Shown piece by piece: positions 4,537 to 10,389 of a stretch of 29,946 nt of DNA. Position numbers and translations under genes: made by a program. How positions within the stretch are numbered: the first letter of the stretch is position 1; the number at the start of each line of letters is the position of its first letter. The notes beneath the pieces were generated by a model. That model had not been told where the DNA came from and made no database searches. It was given only the letters and a program-made list of their open reading frames with translations. Origin of the DNA: Peptoniphilus_A sp022767005 (GTDB lineage Bacteria > Bacillota > Clostridia > Tissierellales > Peptoniphilaceae); contig NZ_JBNPOJ010000020.1 of the NCBI RefSeq assembly GCF_050315115.1, positions 1 to 29,946 of the forward strand, read 5' to 3'.

Positions 4537-4553
4537 CAAAAAACTTTAGTATG

Positions 4554-4681
4554 GTTGAGTAATTTTAGATTTAGTGGATCTACCTAATATAAATAAATAC
4601 TAAAAGAAATTACCGTTGGTGTACTTGAAGTTTTTGCTATTTGATGATAAAATTAATTAACAAAATGGTTAGTTACTCAAC
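4554..4681. repeat. Inverted repeat flanking 110 bp of gene-free sequence
   Basis: GTTGAGTAA (4554-4562) is matched by TTACTCAAC (4673-4681). I see no gene between them; translations contain stops in all frames within short distances. It could be a small miniature element or insertion remnant; the repeats are short, so chance is possible. Confidence 0.3.
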
Positions 4682-4710
4682 GAACTTTCCAAATTAGAGG
4701 ACAATTGCCA

Positions 4711-4911
4711 CTAACAGTTGTACGATTGAATGAGATTAATTACCTCAAATCTCAATCCTAACCTCTCCCAGCTTATAAGCCCAAGCAAAAAGAGCCGAAA
4801 GGCTCTTTTTGCATTTGTGAACCTTTTATCCTTTTCCATTCCTATCACCTTTTCTAACGCTTCGTAAAGCTCATTAGGCAATCGGAGCGTTATTTGTTTT
4901 CTTTCATCCAT
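4711..4911 (-). CDS. Ribbon-helix-helix protein, C-terminus doubtful, 66 aa
   Basis: Residues 1-25 (MDERKQITLRLPNELYEALE and on) are the beta-strand and first helix of a CopG/Arc-type ribbon-helix-helix DNA-binding domain. ATG 4911 follows GGAGGATGTT, and the stop of the Cro-like gene is 23 nt upstream, so the two form an operon. From about residue 34 the frame runs through a perfect intrinsic terminator (4785-4812). The residues after it (FLLGLISWERLGLRFE) do not resemble the expected second helix. The gene is therefore probably truncated, with its last third translated from a terminator that moved in or was exposed by deletion. Confidence 0.6.
   Translation of the reverse strand: MDERKQITLRLPNELYEALEKVIGMEKDKRFTNAKRAFRLFLLGLISWERLGLRFEVINLIQSYNC
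4785..4812. terminator. Perfect terminator hairpin inside the ribbon-helix-helix frame
   Basis: GCAAAAAGAGCC pairs with GGCTCTTTTTGC around GAAA: 12 perfect base pairs with A- and T-tracts in the stem, active in principle in both directions. It covers codons 34-43 of the minus-strand gene. Confidence 0.75.
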
Positions 4912-4934
4912 AACATCCTCCTTCGTTTGATTTT

Positions 4935-5138
4935 TTAACGAAACGAGAATTTTTGAGGCAAAAAAATATCATTTACTTCAACTTCAAATATACTTGAAAT
5001 TTTTTCAGCAATATCTTTTGGAACATATCTTTGATTAGTTTCATAATAATGCAAAGAAGCATTCGAAATTCCAAGCATTGATGCTAATTGGTGTTGAGAT
5101 AATCCCTTTTTCTCTCTTAATTCAACTATAGTTTTCAT
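4935..5138 (-). CDS. Cro-like XRE-family repressor, 67 aa
   Basis: One XRE domain: MKTIVELREKKGLSQHQLAS, then MLGISNASLHYYETNQRYVP, with a short tail (VEVNDIFLPQKFSFR). SQHQLASMLGIS and NASLHYYETN form the helix-turn-helix. The ATG at 5138 follows GAGGTGAAAC. It is divergent from the CI-like gene at 5303 and is transcribed from a strong promoter (5169-5197) whose spacer is an operator for that repressor. Position and size are those of Cro in phage switches. It is followed in the same transcript by the ribbon-helix-helix gene. Confidence 0.85.
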   Translation of the reverse strand: MKTIVELREKKGLSQHQLASMLGISNASLHYYETNQRYVPKDIAEKISSIFEVEVNDIFLPQKFSFR

Positions 5139-5168
5139 GTTTCACCTCTTTCTCAATTTGTTAAATCA

Positions 5169-5197
5169 ATTATAACTTAACGATTTGTTAAAGTCAA
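5169..5197 (-). promoter_or_regulatory. Leftward early promoter of the Cro-like gene
   Basis: Minus strand: TTGACT (5192-5197), 17-bp spacer, TATAAT (5169-5174). The spacer is almost exactly one operator (5177-5191), so repressor binding would block RNA polymerase. Confidence 0.85.
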
Positions 5198-5280
5198 TAG
5201 TTATTTTAACTTTTTGTTAATTTAGTTGAATAACTTTAATATTATGTTAAAATTAAATAAAAGGATTAACATTTTGTTAA
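5177..5280. promoter_or_regulatory. Array of four phage-type operators with 30-bp period
   Basis: Four 15-bp sites fit TTAAC-N5-GTTAA: 5177-5191 (spacer GATTT), 5206-5220 (TTTTT), 5236-5250 (left half TTAAT, spacer ATTAT) and 5266-5280 (ATTTT). Start-to-start distances are 29, 30 and 30 bp, near three helical turns. An isolated half site GTTAA occurs at 5160-5164. They cover the leftward promoter, the repressor's own promoter and the start of its leader, as expected for cooperative binding by a CI-like XRE dimer. Confidence 0.8.
5226..5253 (+). promoter_or_regulatory. Promoter of the CI-like repressor
   Basis: TTGAAT (5226-5231), 16-bp spacer, TAAAAT (5248-5253). The third operator (5236-5250) sits in the spacer and the fourth is just downstream of the expected start, allowing autoregulation. 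Confidence 0.55.
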
Positions 5281-5302
5281 ATTATTGATTAAGAGGGAAT
5301 TT

Positions 5303-5683
5303 ATGGGAAACTTTCAAACACGACTAAGAGAATTGAGAATGAAAAATAATTTGTCTCAACTGGAATTAAGTAAAATATTAAATATTAGCAATGTAACTTT
5401 GTCACAATATGAAAATGGTGTTAGAAAACCAGATATTAATACTATTTCTGAGTTTGCTGATTATTTTAATGTAACTACGGATTACTTATTAGGTCGCTCA
5501 TCAAATCCTAATCAATCTATAAAGACTAATTCCAAAGCTGAAGAACTAGAAGAAGACTTTCCAGAAGGTATTTCTGTACTATATAGAGCCAATAAAAACC
5601 TCACACCAGAACAAAAAGAAGTTATGCTTAGAATGATTAAAGCGTCTTTTTTTGAAGAGAAAGATAAAGATAAAGATAAATAA
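5303..5683 (+). CDS. CI-like (ImmR-type) XRE repressor, 126 aa
   Basis: Residues 1-70 form an XRE DNA-binding domain (MGNFQTRLRELRMKNNLSQL, then NISNVTLSQYENGVRKPDIN, ending TTDYLLGRS), and residues about 85-126 an acidic helical C-terminal part ending in a KDKDK repeat. ATG 5303 follows AAGAGGGAATTT; the frame opens earlier at a TTG that has no ribosome binding site. It lacks the S24 peptidase domain of LexA/CI, as in ImmR of ICEBs1, and an ImmA-type metallopeptidase follows at 6025. This is the expected pair for a repressor inactivated by proteolysis. It probably binds the operators at 5177-5280 and 5792-5806. Confidence 0.85.
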   Translation: MGNFQTRLRELRMKNNLSQLELSKILNISNVTLSQYENGVRKPDINTISEFADYFNVTTDYLLGRSSNPNQSIKTNSKAEELEEDFPEGISVLYRANKNLTPEQKEVMLRMIKASFFEEKDKDKDK

Positions 5684-5781
5684 AGTTGGTATTATATGGA
5701 TTTTAAAGACATTAATAATAAAAGTGAATTTATTTCTGACTTAGAAGATTAAAGAAAAATTTGAAAAGATTTATTTTTAAT

Positions 5782-5809
5782 TTGACAATTTTTAACACAA
5801 TGTTATAAT
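5782..5809 (+). promoter_or_regulatory. Strong promoter of a small RNA, with repressor operator
   Basis: TTGACA (5782-5787), 16-bp spacer, TATAAT (5804-5809). Bases 5792-5806 read TTAAC-ACAAT-GTTAT, nine of ten half-site positions of the operator, and overlap spacer and -10 much as in the leftward promoter. Confidence 0.75.
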
Positions 5810-5814
5810 ATTGG

Positions 5815-5911
5815 TACACGATGATTAATTCATCACGAAAATAATGATATGCTGTTTCTAGAACAGCACTAAGACAAAAAGCTCTGTACCAATTTTGTGC
5901 AGAGCTTTTTT
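5815..5911 (+). ncRNA. Structured small RNA of about 97 nt between repressor and ImmA genes
   Basis: A consensus promoter is followed, without any ribosome binding site or reading frame, by two short hairpins and a strong terminator. Hairpin 1 is GATGA-TTAAT-TCATC (5820-5834). Hairpin 2 is GCTGTT-TCTAG-AACAGC (5851-5867). The terminator stem is GCTCTGTAC with GTGCAGAGC (one G-U pair) plus five A-U pairs and a T-run (5876-5911). TTGGTACA at 5811-5818 is complementary to TGTACCAA at 5885-5892 in the terminator, so the very 5' end could pair with the terminator. It may be an independent regulatory RNA or an attenuator in front of the ImmA gene, which has no clear promoter of its own. No known RNA family is recognised. 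The promoter operator suggests induction when the repressor is removed. Confidence 0.65.
5876..5911 (+). terminator. Intrinsic terminator of the small RNA
   Basis: A 14-pair stem (AAAAAGCTCTGTAC with GTGCAGAGCTTTTT), seven-base loop and a run of six T. The flanking A-tract means it could also act on the minus strand. Confidence 0.85.
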
Positions 5912-6024
5912 GCATACTAATATAAAATATAAGAATAAGAACCAATTTTTTATTACATATAAATATACGGGATCTATATTCCCTATATATTTTTTTAACT
6001 ATTAAAGAACAAAGATTTGATATT

Positions 6025-6606
6025 ATGAACTTACTTAATTACAATTTACACTACGCCGTGAGTATGGCTCACTACATACATAAAAAAATTTCATATGAAG
6101 AAAGGCTACTACCTATAAATGTTGAAGATATTATAAATTATAGACCTGATATAAAAGTTGTTAAAGAAGACTTATTAGGCTTAGATGGATATAGTATTTA
6201 CAATGGCATTACCAGCAAATATGTAATAGCAATTGATGATATTAATTTTGACTTGGCTCGTCAAAGATTTACACTCGCCCACGAACTAGGCCATATATTT
6301 TTACTGCATCATACAAAATATAAATATCTAAGTAGCTTTATAAAAGAAAAATCAGCAGATGCCTTCGCAGGAGAACTATTAATGCCTAGAAAAATGATGT
6401 ATAAAACGGCAAAGTTCCCACCAAATTATGTCTTAAATGTTTATGGAGTTAGTTATAGAGCTTATAATATGCGAAAAATATTTTTAGACGAAATAGAGAA
6501 TTTTAATCAGAAAATAGAAAATGAAAAATCAATGTCATTACAAGATGTAATACAGTATACAAAGCATTCATTAATCTTAAATAAGTTCAATTTTGAAAAT
6601 AGATGA
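6025..6606 (+). CDS. ImmA/IrrE-family metallopeptidase, 193 aa
   Basis: Residues 82-90 (FTLAHELGH) contain the zinc-binding HExxH motif (H86, E87, H90). Residues 108-121 (EKSADAFAGELLMP) give the third ligand region typical of ImmA/IrrE proteases (PF06114). The length agrees with the family. In ICEBs1 and many prophages such an enzyme cleaves the adjacent ImmR/CI repressor after DNA damage or quorum signals. Here the candidate substrate is the XRE protein at 5303, separated by the small RNA. The ATG at 6025 has only a weak ribosome binding site (AAAGAACAAAGA). A GGGATCTATATTCCC hairpin about 50 nt upstream may affect expression. Confidence 0.9.
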   Translation: MNLLNYNLHYAVSMAHYIHKKISYEERLLPINVEDIINYRPDIKVVKEDLLGLDGYSIYNGITSKYVIAIDDINFDLARQRFTLAHELGHIFLLHHTKYKYLSSFIKEKSADAFAGELLMPRKMMYKTAKFPPNYVLNVYGVSYRAYNMRKIFLDEIENFNQKIENEKSMSLQDVIQYTKHSLILNKFNFENR

Positions 6607-6628
6607 ATACTGAATAATTTATTATAAT

Positions 6629-6760
6629 ATGGAAATAGATATGCTGATTTTGCAGCCTTGCAATAAAAACTATGAACCTATAATTGTTTCCAAACAAGAC
6701 CACAAAAATATTCTAATACTTGGTCAAATGGTGGGAGTTTATTCAAAGAGATGTAAATAG
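6629..6760 (+). pseudogene. C-terminal fragment of a LexA/CI-type S24 repressor
   Basis: The frame from ATG 6629 gives 43 residues beginning MEIDMLILQPCNKNYEPIIV and ending ILGQMVGVYSKRCK. LQPxNxxYEPIxV and ILGxxVGV are the last two strands of the S24 peptidase domain in LexA and phage repressors. The DNA-binding half, the catalytic serine and the catalytic lysine are missing. No ribosome binding site is seen and the stop lies just before the Fic ribosome binding site. It is most likely a relic of a second repressor lost by recombination. Confidence 0.7.
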
Positions 6761-6773
6761 AGGAGTTAAAAGA

Positions 6774-7340
6774 ATGAAAAATGAAGAATTATTATCAAAG
6801 AAACGTTCAATAGAACTCTGGGACAGCAACTTAATAAATGAAATTGAAGTAGGTACTACAAAGGGATTACAAGAAATTCACAAATATTTATTTCAAGATA
6901 TATTTGATTTTGCTGGTCAAATAAGAAATGTAAACCTTTCAAAAGGCAATTTCAGATTTGCACCAGTTTTATTTTTAAATGAAAACCTAAAAATAATCGA
7001 ACAAATGCCCGAAAATACCTTTGATGAAATAATAGAAAAATATGTAGAAATGAATGTTGCACATCCTTTTAGAGAGGGCAACGGAAGAGCAACAAGAATA
7101 TGGCTTGATTTGATTTTTAAGAAAAATTTAAAAGTCTGTATTGACTGGGCAAAAGTTGATAAATATGAATATCTCAATGCAATGGAAAGATCTCCAGTAA
7201 ATACTCTTGAGATAAAACATTTATTAAAGTCAGCTATAACGAAAGATATAAATAGCAGACAAGTTTTTATGCGCGGAATACAAAACTCTTATTATTACGA
7301 AGGCTTATACAATTACAATATAGAAAATTTAGATAAATAA
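6774..7340 (+). CDS. fic: Fic protein adenylyltransferase, class III, 188 aa
   Basis: Fic enzymes transfer AMP (or another phosphate-containing group) from a nucleotide to a protein side chain. The catalytic loop is present at residues 97-108 (HPFREGNGRATR; H97, E101, R105, R108). The C-terminal helix carries S172-YYY-E176-G177, the (S/T)xxxE(G/N) autoinhibitory motif of class III Fic proteins, and the whole sequence resembles Neisseria meningitidis NmFic. I start at ATG 6774, which has AGAGGAG 8 nt upstream and matches the NmFic N-terminus; the frame is open 54 bp further up without homology. No separate antitoxin gene is expected, since inhibition is internal. It sits in the lysogeny-expressed strand between ImmA and integrase, so it is probably a cargo gene. 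Confidence 0.92.
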   Translation: MKNEELLSKKRSIELWDSNLINEIEVGTTKGLQEIHKYLFQDIFDFAGQIRNVNLSKGNFRFAPVLFLNENLKIIEQMPENTFDEIIEKYVEMNVAHPFREGNGRATRIWLDLIFKKNLKVCIDWAKVDKYEYLNAMERSPVNTLEIKHLLKSAITKDINSRQVFMRGIQNSYYYEGLYNYNIENLDK

Positions 7341-7413
7341 AAAATGAAAGATGTAATAAATACATTCAAATTTTATGTAACAAAAAAAGAAGCCTGCATA
7401 ATGCAAGCTCCCT

Positions 7414-7435
7414 AAAAGATATGTGCTATCTTTTT
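7414..7435 (+). terminator. Weak intrinsic terminator before the integrase
   Basis: AAAAGATA pairs with TATCTTTT around TGTGC, with one further T. It is AT-rich and therefore weak. A second small hairpin (GCCTGCAT with ATGCAAGC, one mismatch) is just upstream. Confidence 0.4.
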
Positions 7436-7495
7436 ATGTCGCAATTTAATTATAGCATATAATCTTTAATTTACAATAATTGGAGGTTATAAAAA

Positions 7496-8638
7496 ATGTA
7501 CAATGTCAAAGTAGGTAAAATTTATAAAGACAAAAGAGGTTATTTTAGATGTGATGTTGTTTTATATAATGGTGAAACTATTAGAAAAAGCTTCAGCTCT
7601 AAGAAAAAATATGACTTGATAGAAAAAAGAGATGAATGGATTGAAAAATATAAAGATTTATACTTGAATCCATTCAACTCAAACAGCTTAGGGCAATTAT
7701 ATCATGATTGGGTCTACGCTGTCAAAAAAGGCAAAACTACTGATAACACTTTGTTTGAATATGTAACAACCTTAAATAAAAGAATTAAAGGATATAGCAT
7801 TGAAACAATTGATATCTCAGAAATTACTCCTTTTATAGCTGAAAAATATGTTAAAGAACTTTTAAATAACAATACAGATAGCACTGTCAAAAAAGTTATT
7901 TCTCATATTAATTCTTTTTATAAGTATTGTTTAAATAATAATTTAGTAAAAAATAATCCCTTTGCTAATATTATTATCACAGCTGATAAGGAAAAGAGAG
8001 ATGCCTATACATTACAAGAGCAAAAAGTTATTTTAAATAATTTAGATTTTACTAATTCTGTTGATTTAATTATTTATACAAGCATGATAGCAGGATTGAG
8101 AAAAGGCGAAACAATAGCTTTAACAATCAATGATTTAAAAGATAACTTTTTAAACATAAACAAGCAATATAAAAGGGTAACTTCAATTGAAGAAGACAAC
8201 ATTTCAACAGAATATAAAATTGATGTTTTAAAAACCAAGGCTTCATATAGGAGTATTCCCCTACCCGCTCAATCAATAAAAATTCTTAAAGGAAATATTG
8301 CAAGAGTTAATGAATTAAGGCTGAAAAGTGGTTTTAAGTTCAACCCTAATGATTTAATGTTTCCTAGTGAAACAGGCGGATATATAGAAGCTAAACGACC
8401 TACAAGAAGATTAAAAAAGATATGTGAAGATAATGGAATTGAATATAAAACATTCCACGCATTAAGGCATACCTATATAACAAGGCTTGCCGAGAATAAC
8501 ATTCCACCTAAAATAGCACAAGTCTTAGCAGGGCATAGTGATTACTCTACAACAATGAATATTTACACTCACATATCGGATCAACAAAAACAAAAAGCAA
8601 TTGATATTATCACAAATAACAATGTTTTTTCATTATAA
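7496..8638 (+). CDS. int: Tyrosine-type integrase, 380 aa
   Basis: N-terminal arm-binding region (about 1-60: MYNVKVGKIYKDKRGYFRCD onward), core-binding SAM-like domain (about 65-160) and C-terminal catalytic domain (about 165-375). Catalytic residues are visible: R202 (AGLRKGE), K248 (KTKASYRSIPL), H321 and R324 (HALRHTY), H347 (AGHSDYSTT) and the nucleophile Y357 (NIYTHI). Full length for phage/Tn916-type integrases. The ATG follows TTGGAGG. It reads toward a tRNA-Leu 3' end 194 bp away, the typical position for an integrase next to its attachment site. Three direct repeats just after the stop are candidate arm-type binding sites. Confidence 0.95.
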   Translation: MYNVKVGKIYKDKRGYFRCDVVLYNGETIRKSFSSKKKYDLIEKRDEWIEKYKDLYLNPFNSNSLGQLYHDWVYAVKKGKTTDNTLFEYVTTLNKRIKGYSIETIDISEITPFIAEKYVKELLNNNTDSTVKKVISHINSFYKYCLNNNLVKNNPFANIIITADKEKRDAYTLQEQKVILNNLDFTNSVDLIIYTSMIAGLRKGETIALTINDLKDNFLNINKQYKRVTSIEEDNISTEYKIDVLKTKASYRSIPLPAQSIKILKGNIARVNELRLKSGFKFNPNDLMFPSETGGYIEAKRPTRRLKKICEDNGIEYKTFHALRHTYITRLAENNIPPKIAQVLAGHSDYSTTMNIYTHISDQQKQKAIDIITNNNVFSL

Positions 8639-8652
8639 AATATAGTTTATTT

Positions 8653-8686
8653 TTGGTGTAAAAGTTGGTGTAAAATTGGTGTAAAA
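8653..8686 (+). repeat. Three direct repeats, candidate integrase arm sites
   Basis: TTGGTGTAAAA occurs at 8653-8663, 8665-8675 and 8676-8686. The repeats follow the integrase stop and resemble TTGGTGCTAAA at the tRNA 3' end (8831-8841). Such short direct repeats beside attL are where the N-terminal domain of these integrases usually binds. Confidence 0.6.
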
Positions 8687-8753
8687 ATTTTAGAAAAACA
8701 TAGAAAAAGGCAGTAAAATATAAAAAAATAGAGTAATTTTAAAAAAAGTATAT

Positions 8754-8818
8754 AAAAAAATACCTGTGCAAAACAGCTATTTTAACCCATTTTAGAAAAT
8801 AACTGTAAAACACAGGTA
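8754..8818 (-). terminator. Terminator downstream of tRNA-Leu
   Basis: TACCTGTG (8761-8768) pairs with CACAGGTA (8811-8818). An inner stem pairs ACAGCTATTTT with AAAATAACTGT (one mismatch). On the minus strand the stem is followed by a run of seven T (complement of 8754-8760). It probably ends the tRNA transcript and may also stop the integrase transcript from the other side. Confidence 0.65.
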
Positions 8819-8831
8819 AATACAAATTCTT

Positions 8832-8870
8832 TGGTGCTAAAGGTGGGACTTGAACCCACACGATCTTGCG
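8832..8870. other. Probable attL of the integrated element
   Basis: The 3' part of the tRNA-Leu gene (T-arm and acceptor) adjoins the integrase side of the element. Integrases of this class recombine at tRNA 3' ends and restore the gene. A second copy of this segment would mark attR; none is found in the window, so it must lie left of position 1. The exact crossover is not visible. Confidence 0.5.
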
Positions 8871-8918
8871 ACCGCCAGATTTTGAGTCTGGTGCGTCTGC
8901 CAATTCCGCCACTCTAGC
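8832..8918 (-). tRNA. tRNA-Leu (CAA anticodon)
   Basis: The 87-nt cloverleaf has acceptor arms GCTAGAG and CTTTAGC, anticodon loop CTCAAAA (anticodon CAA), a long class II variable arm (CGGTCGCAAGATCG) and T-loop GTTCAAGTC. Discriminator A and CCA are encoded. The 3' end faces the integrase and is the probable attachment site of the element. Confidence 0.95.
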
Positions 8919-8944
8919 AAAAAAAGAAGTGTCTAAGACACTTC
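8919..8944 (-). terminator. Terminator-like hairpin between tRNA-His and tRNA-Leu
   Basis: On the minus strand GAAGTGTC-TTA-GACACTTC is followed by seven T, ending exactly at the first base of tRNA-Leu. By sequence it is a textbook intrinsic terminator, but it is in the middle of the tRNA pair. Confidence 0.75.
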
Positions 8945-8953
8945 AATATATTG

Positions 8954-9031
8954 TGGGGTGGATAGTGGGAATCGAACCCACGATCTTCAGGACCACAATC
9001 TGACGCCTTAACCAGCTAGGCCATACCCACC
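8954..9031 (-). tRNA. tRNA-His (GTG anticodon)
   Basis: Acceptor arms GTGGGTA and TATCCAC, anticodon loop TTGTGGT (anticodon GTG), T-loop GTTCGATTC and encoded CCA. The extra G at -1 (9031) opposite C73, the identity element of tRNA-His, is present. The last pair of the anticodon stem is A-C, a mild oddity. Confidence 0.95.
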
Positions 9032-9044
9032 ACGAACAATATAT

Positions 9045-9073
9045 ATATTAACAAATTATATATCTATTGTCAA
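9045..9073 (-). promoter_or_regulatory. Promoter of the tRNA pair
   Basis: Minus strand: TTGACA (9068-9073), 17-bp spacer, TAATAT (9045-9050), 13 nt before the tRNA-His 5' end. No terminator separates rdgB from it, so read-through from the operon is also possible. Confidence 0.7.
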
Positions 9074-9080
9074 TTATTTT

Positions 9081-9665
9081 TTACAATATTAAAAGTTTAT
9101 CTCGAAGATTCTTTAATGCTCTTGCTCGATGACTAATTTTATTTTTCTCTTCATGACTCATTTCTGCAAATGTTTTGTCAAATCCTTCTGGTATAAAGAT
9201 GCTGTCGTAACCAAATCCATTGTCGCCTTTTTCTTCAAGTGAAATTTTACCACTGCAAATTCCTTCAATGGGAATAATATTTTTATCTTCATCGATTAAA
9301 ATTATTTGTGTTTTAAAATATGCACTTCTGTCGTCTTTGTCTTTGAGATTATCTAATAACTTCTCTCTATTTTTTTTGTCATCATGCTCTGATGCATATC
9401 TTGCAGAATGAACTCCAGGTTCTCCATTAAGTGATTTTACAAATAAACCCGTGTCATCTGCTAAAACTGCGTAATTAACTCTATCTGCTATTGCACTTGC
9501 TTTTTTTAGTGCATTGTCATACAAAGTGTCGCCGTCTTCTATTACTTCAAAATCCAACCCTTCTATATCGGATTTCCCATAAATTTTTACGTCCAAATCT
9601 TGTAAAATTTCCCTTATTTCTCTCAACTTATTAATATTATCAGTGGATAAAACTAATTCTCTCAT
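9081..9665 (-). CDS. rdgB: XTP/dITP diphosphatase (RdgB/HAM1 family), 194 aa
   Basis: House-cleaning enzyme that hydrolyses non-canonical purine nucleotides (dITP, ITP, XTP) to monophosphates and pyrophosphate in the cytoplasm, keeping deaminated bases out of DNA and RNA. Family signatures are present: the N-terminal nucleotide-binding STDNINK, metal site ADDTGL (residues 69-74 with D70 and D71), GVHSARY (84-90), FGYDSIF (151-157) and SHRARAL (178-184). Full length for the family. Its ATG overlaps the rph stop by 4 bp, so translation is coupled to RNase PH, a common pairing in Firmicutes. Confidence 0.95.
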   Translation of the reverse strand: MRELVLSTDNINKLREIREILQDLDVKIYGKSDIEGLDFEVIEDGDTLYDNALKKASAIADRVNYAVLADDTGLFVKSLNGEPGVHSARYASEHDDKKNREKLLDNLKDKDDRSAYFKTQIILIDEDKNIIPIEGICSGKISLEEKGDNGFGYDSIFIPEGFDKTFAEMSHEEKNKISHRARALKNLRDKLLIL

Positions 9666-10378
9666 ATATACTTCTCCACAATTTCAAAATATTTAAAAAT
9701 ATCTTCAATTCCTCTTTTAGCGCCCTTTAAAAATTCATTTAGTTCTTCAACTGAAAAAGTATCACCTTCGCCAGTACCTTGAATTTCTATTAGTTCAAAT
9801 TCATCGTTCATGACAACATTTAGGTCAACATCAGCATTTGAATCTTCCCTAAAATCTAAGTCCACTAAATTTATTCCGCCAACTTTTCCTACACTAATTG
9901 CAGCAATTTTAGAAACTATTGGATTTTCTTTGAATTTTCCGCTTTCTAATGCTTTTTTTACTGCAATTTTAAGTGCAATGTAAGATCCTGTTATAGATGC
10001 GGTTCTTGTTCCTCCGTCAGCTGAAATGACATCGCAGTCGATCCATATCGTTCTTTCTCCAATTTTATCTAAATCTATGCATGACCTAAGTGACCTTCCA
10101 ATTAATCTTGAAATTTCACTGCTTCTTCCATCAAGTTTTCCCTTTGAGATATCTCTTACTTTTCTTGTTGGCGTTGAACCAGGAAGCATTGAATATTCGC
10201 TTGAAAGCCATCCTTTATTCTTTCCTCTCAAAAATGCAGGGACTTTATTTTCAATCATCGCTGTACAAATAACTTTTGTTTCTCCCCATTCAATTAATAC
10301 AGAACCATCTGGATGTTCCAAATAATTTGGCGTTATTCTAATTGGTCTTATTTCGTCGTTTTGTCTATCTTCTCTCAT
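9662..10378 (-). CDS. rph: Ribonuclease PH, 238 aa
   Basis: Phosphorolytic 3'-5' exoribonuclease that trims tRNA 3' ends, using phosphate and releasing nucleoside diphosphates. The phosphate-binding GTRT (residues 123-126), the RNA-binding GRSSEISRLIGRSLR region (84-98) and the metal-binding acidic residues (DLDFREDSNADVD, about 173-185) are all visible. Complete and standard length; it forms hexameric rings in the family. ATG follows AAAGGGAATT. It lies 11 nt after the amidase gene and overlaps rdgB. Confidence 0.95.
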   Translation of the reverse strand: MREDRQNDEIRPIRITPNYLEHPDGSVLIEWGETKVICTAMIENKVPAFLRGKNKGWLSSEYSMLPGSTPTRKVRDISKGKLDGRSSEISRLIGRSLRSCIDLDKIGERTIWIDCDVISADGGTRTASITGSYIALKIAVKKALESGKFKENPIVSKIAAISVGKVGGINLVDLDFREDSNADVDLNVVMNDEFELIEIQGTGEGDTFSVEELNEFLKGAKRGIEDIFKYFEIVEKYI

Positions 10379-10389
10379 AATTCCCTTTC

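Noticed and set aside
4585..4665. Remnant of an insertion-sequence transposase
   Set aside because: I tried to read the gene-free segment as a transposase end in several frames; matches were too weak and interrupted by stops.
5158..5280. Regular repeats as a CRISPR array
   Set aside because: The repeated unit is only about 15 bp with palindromic halves and overlaps promoters; no repeat-spacer pattern with 20-40-bp repeats exists in the window.
5695..5751. Eighteen-codon frame MDFKDINNKS... after the repressor
   Set aside because: Too short, no ribosome binding site, and no sign of conservation available here.
5730..5945. Minus-strand frame of 71 codons across the small RNA
   Set aside because: It runs through a terminator and a consensus promoter, has no ribosome binding site and a mixed, unconvincing composition.
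7344..7415. Twenty-three-codon frame after fic
   Set aside because: No ribosome binding site, and it covers hairpins; more likely untranslated sequence.
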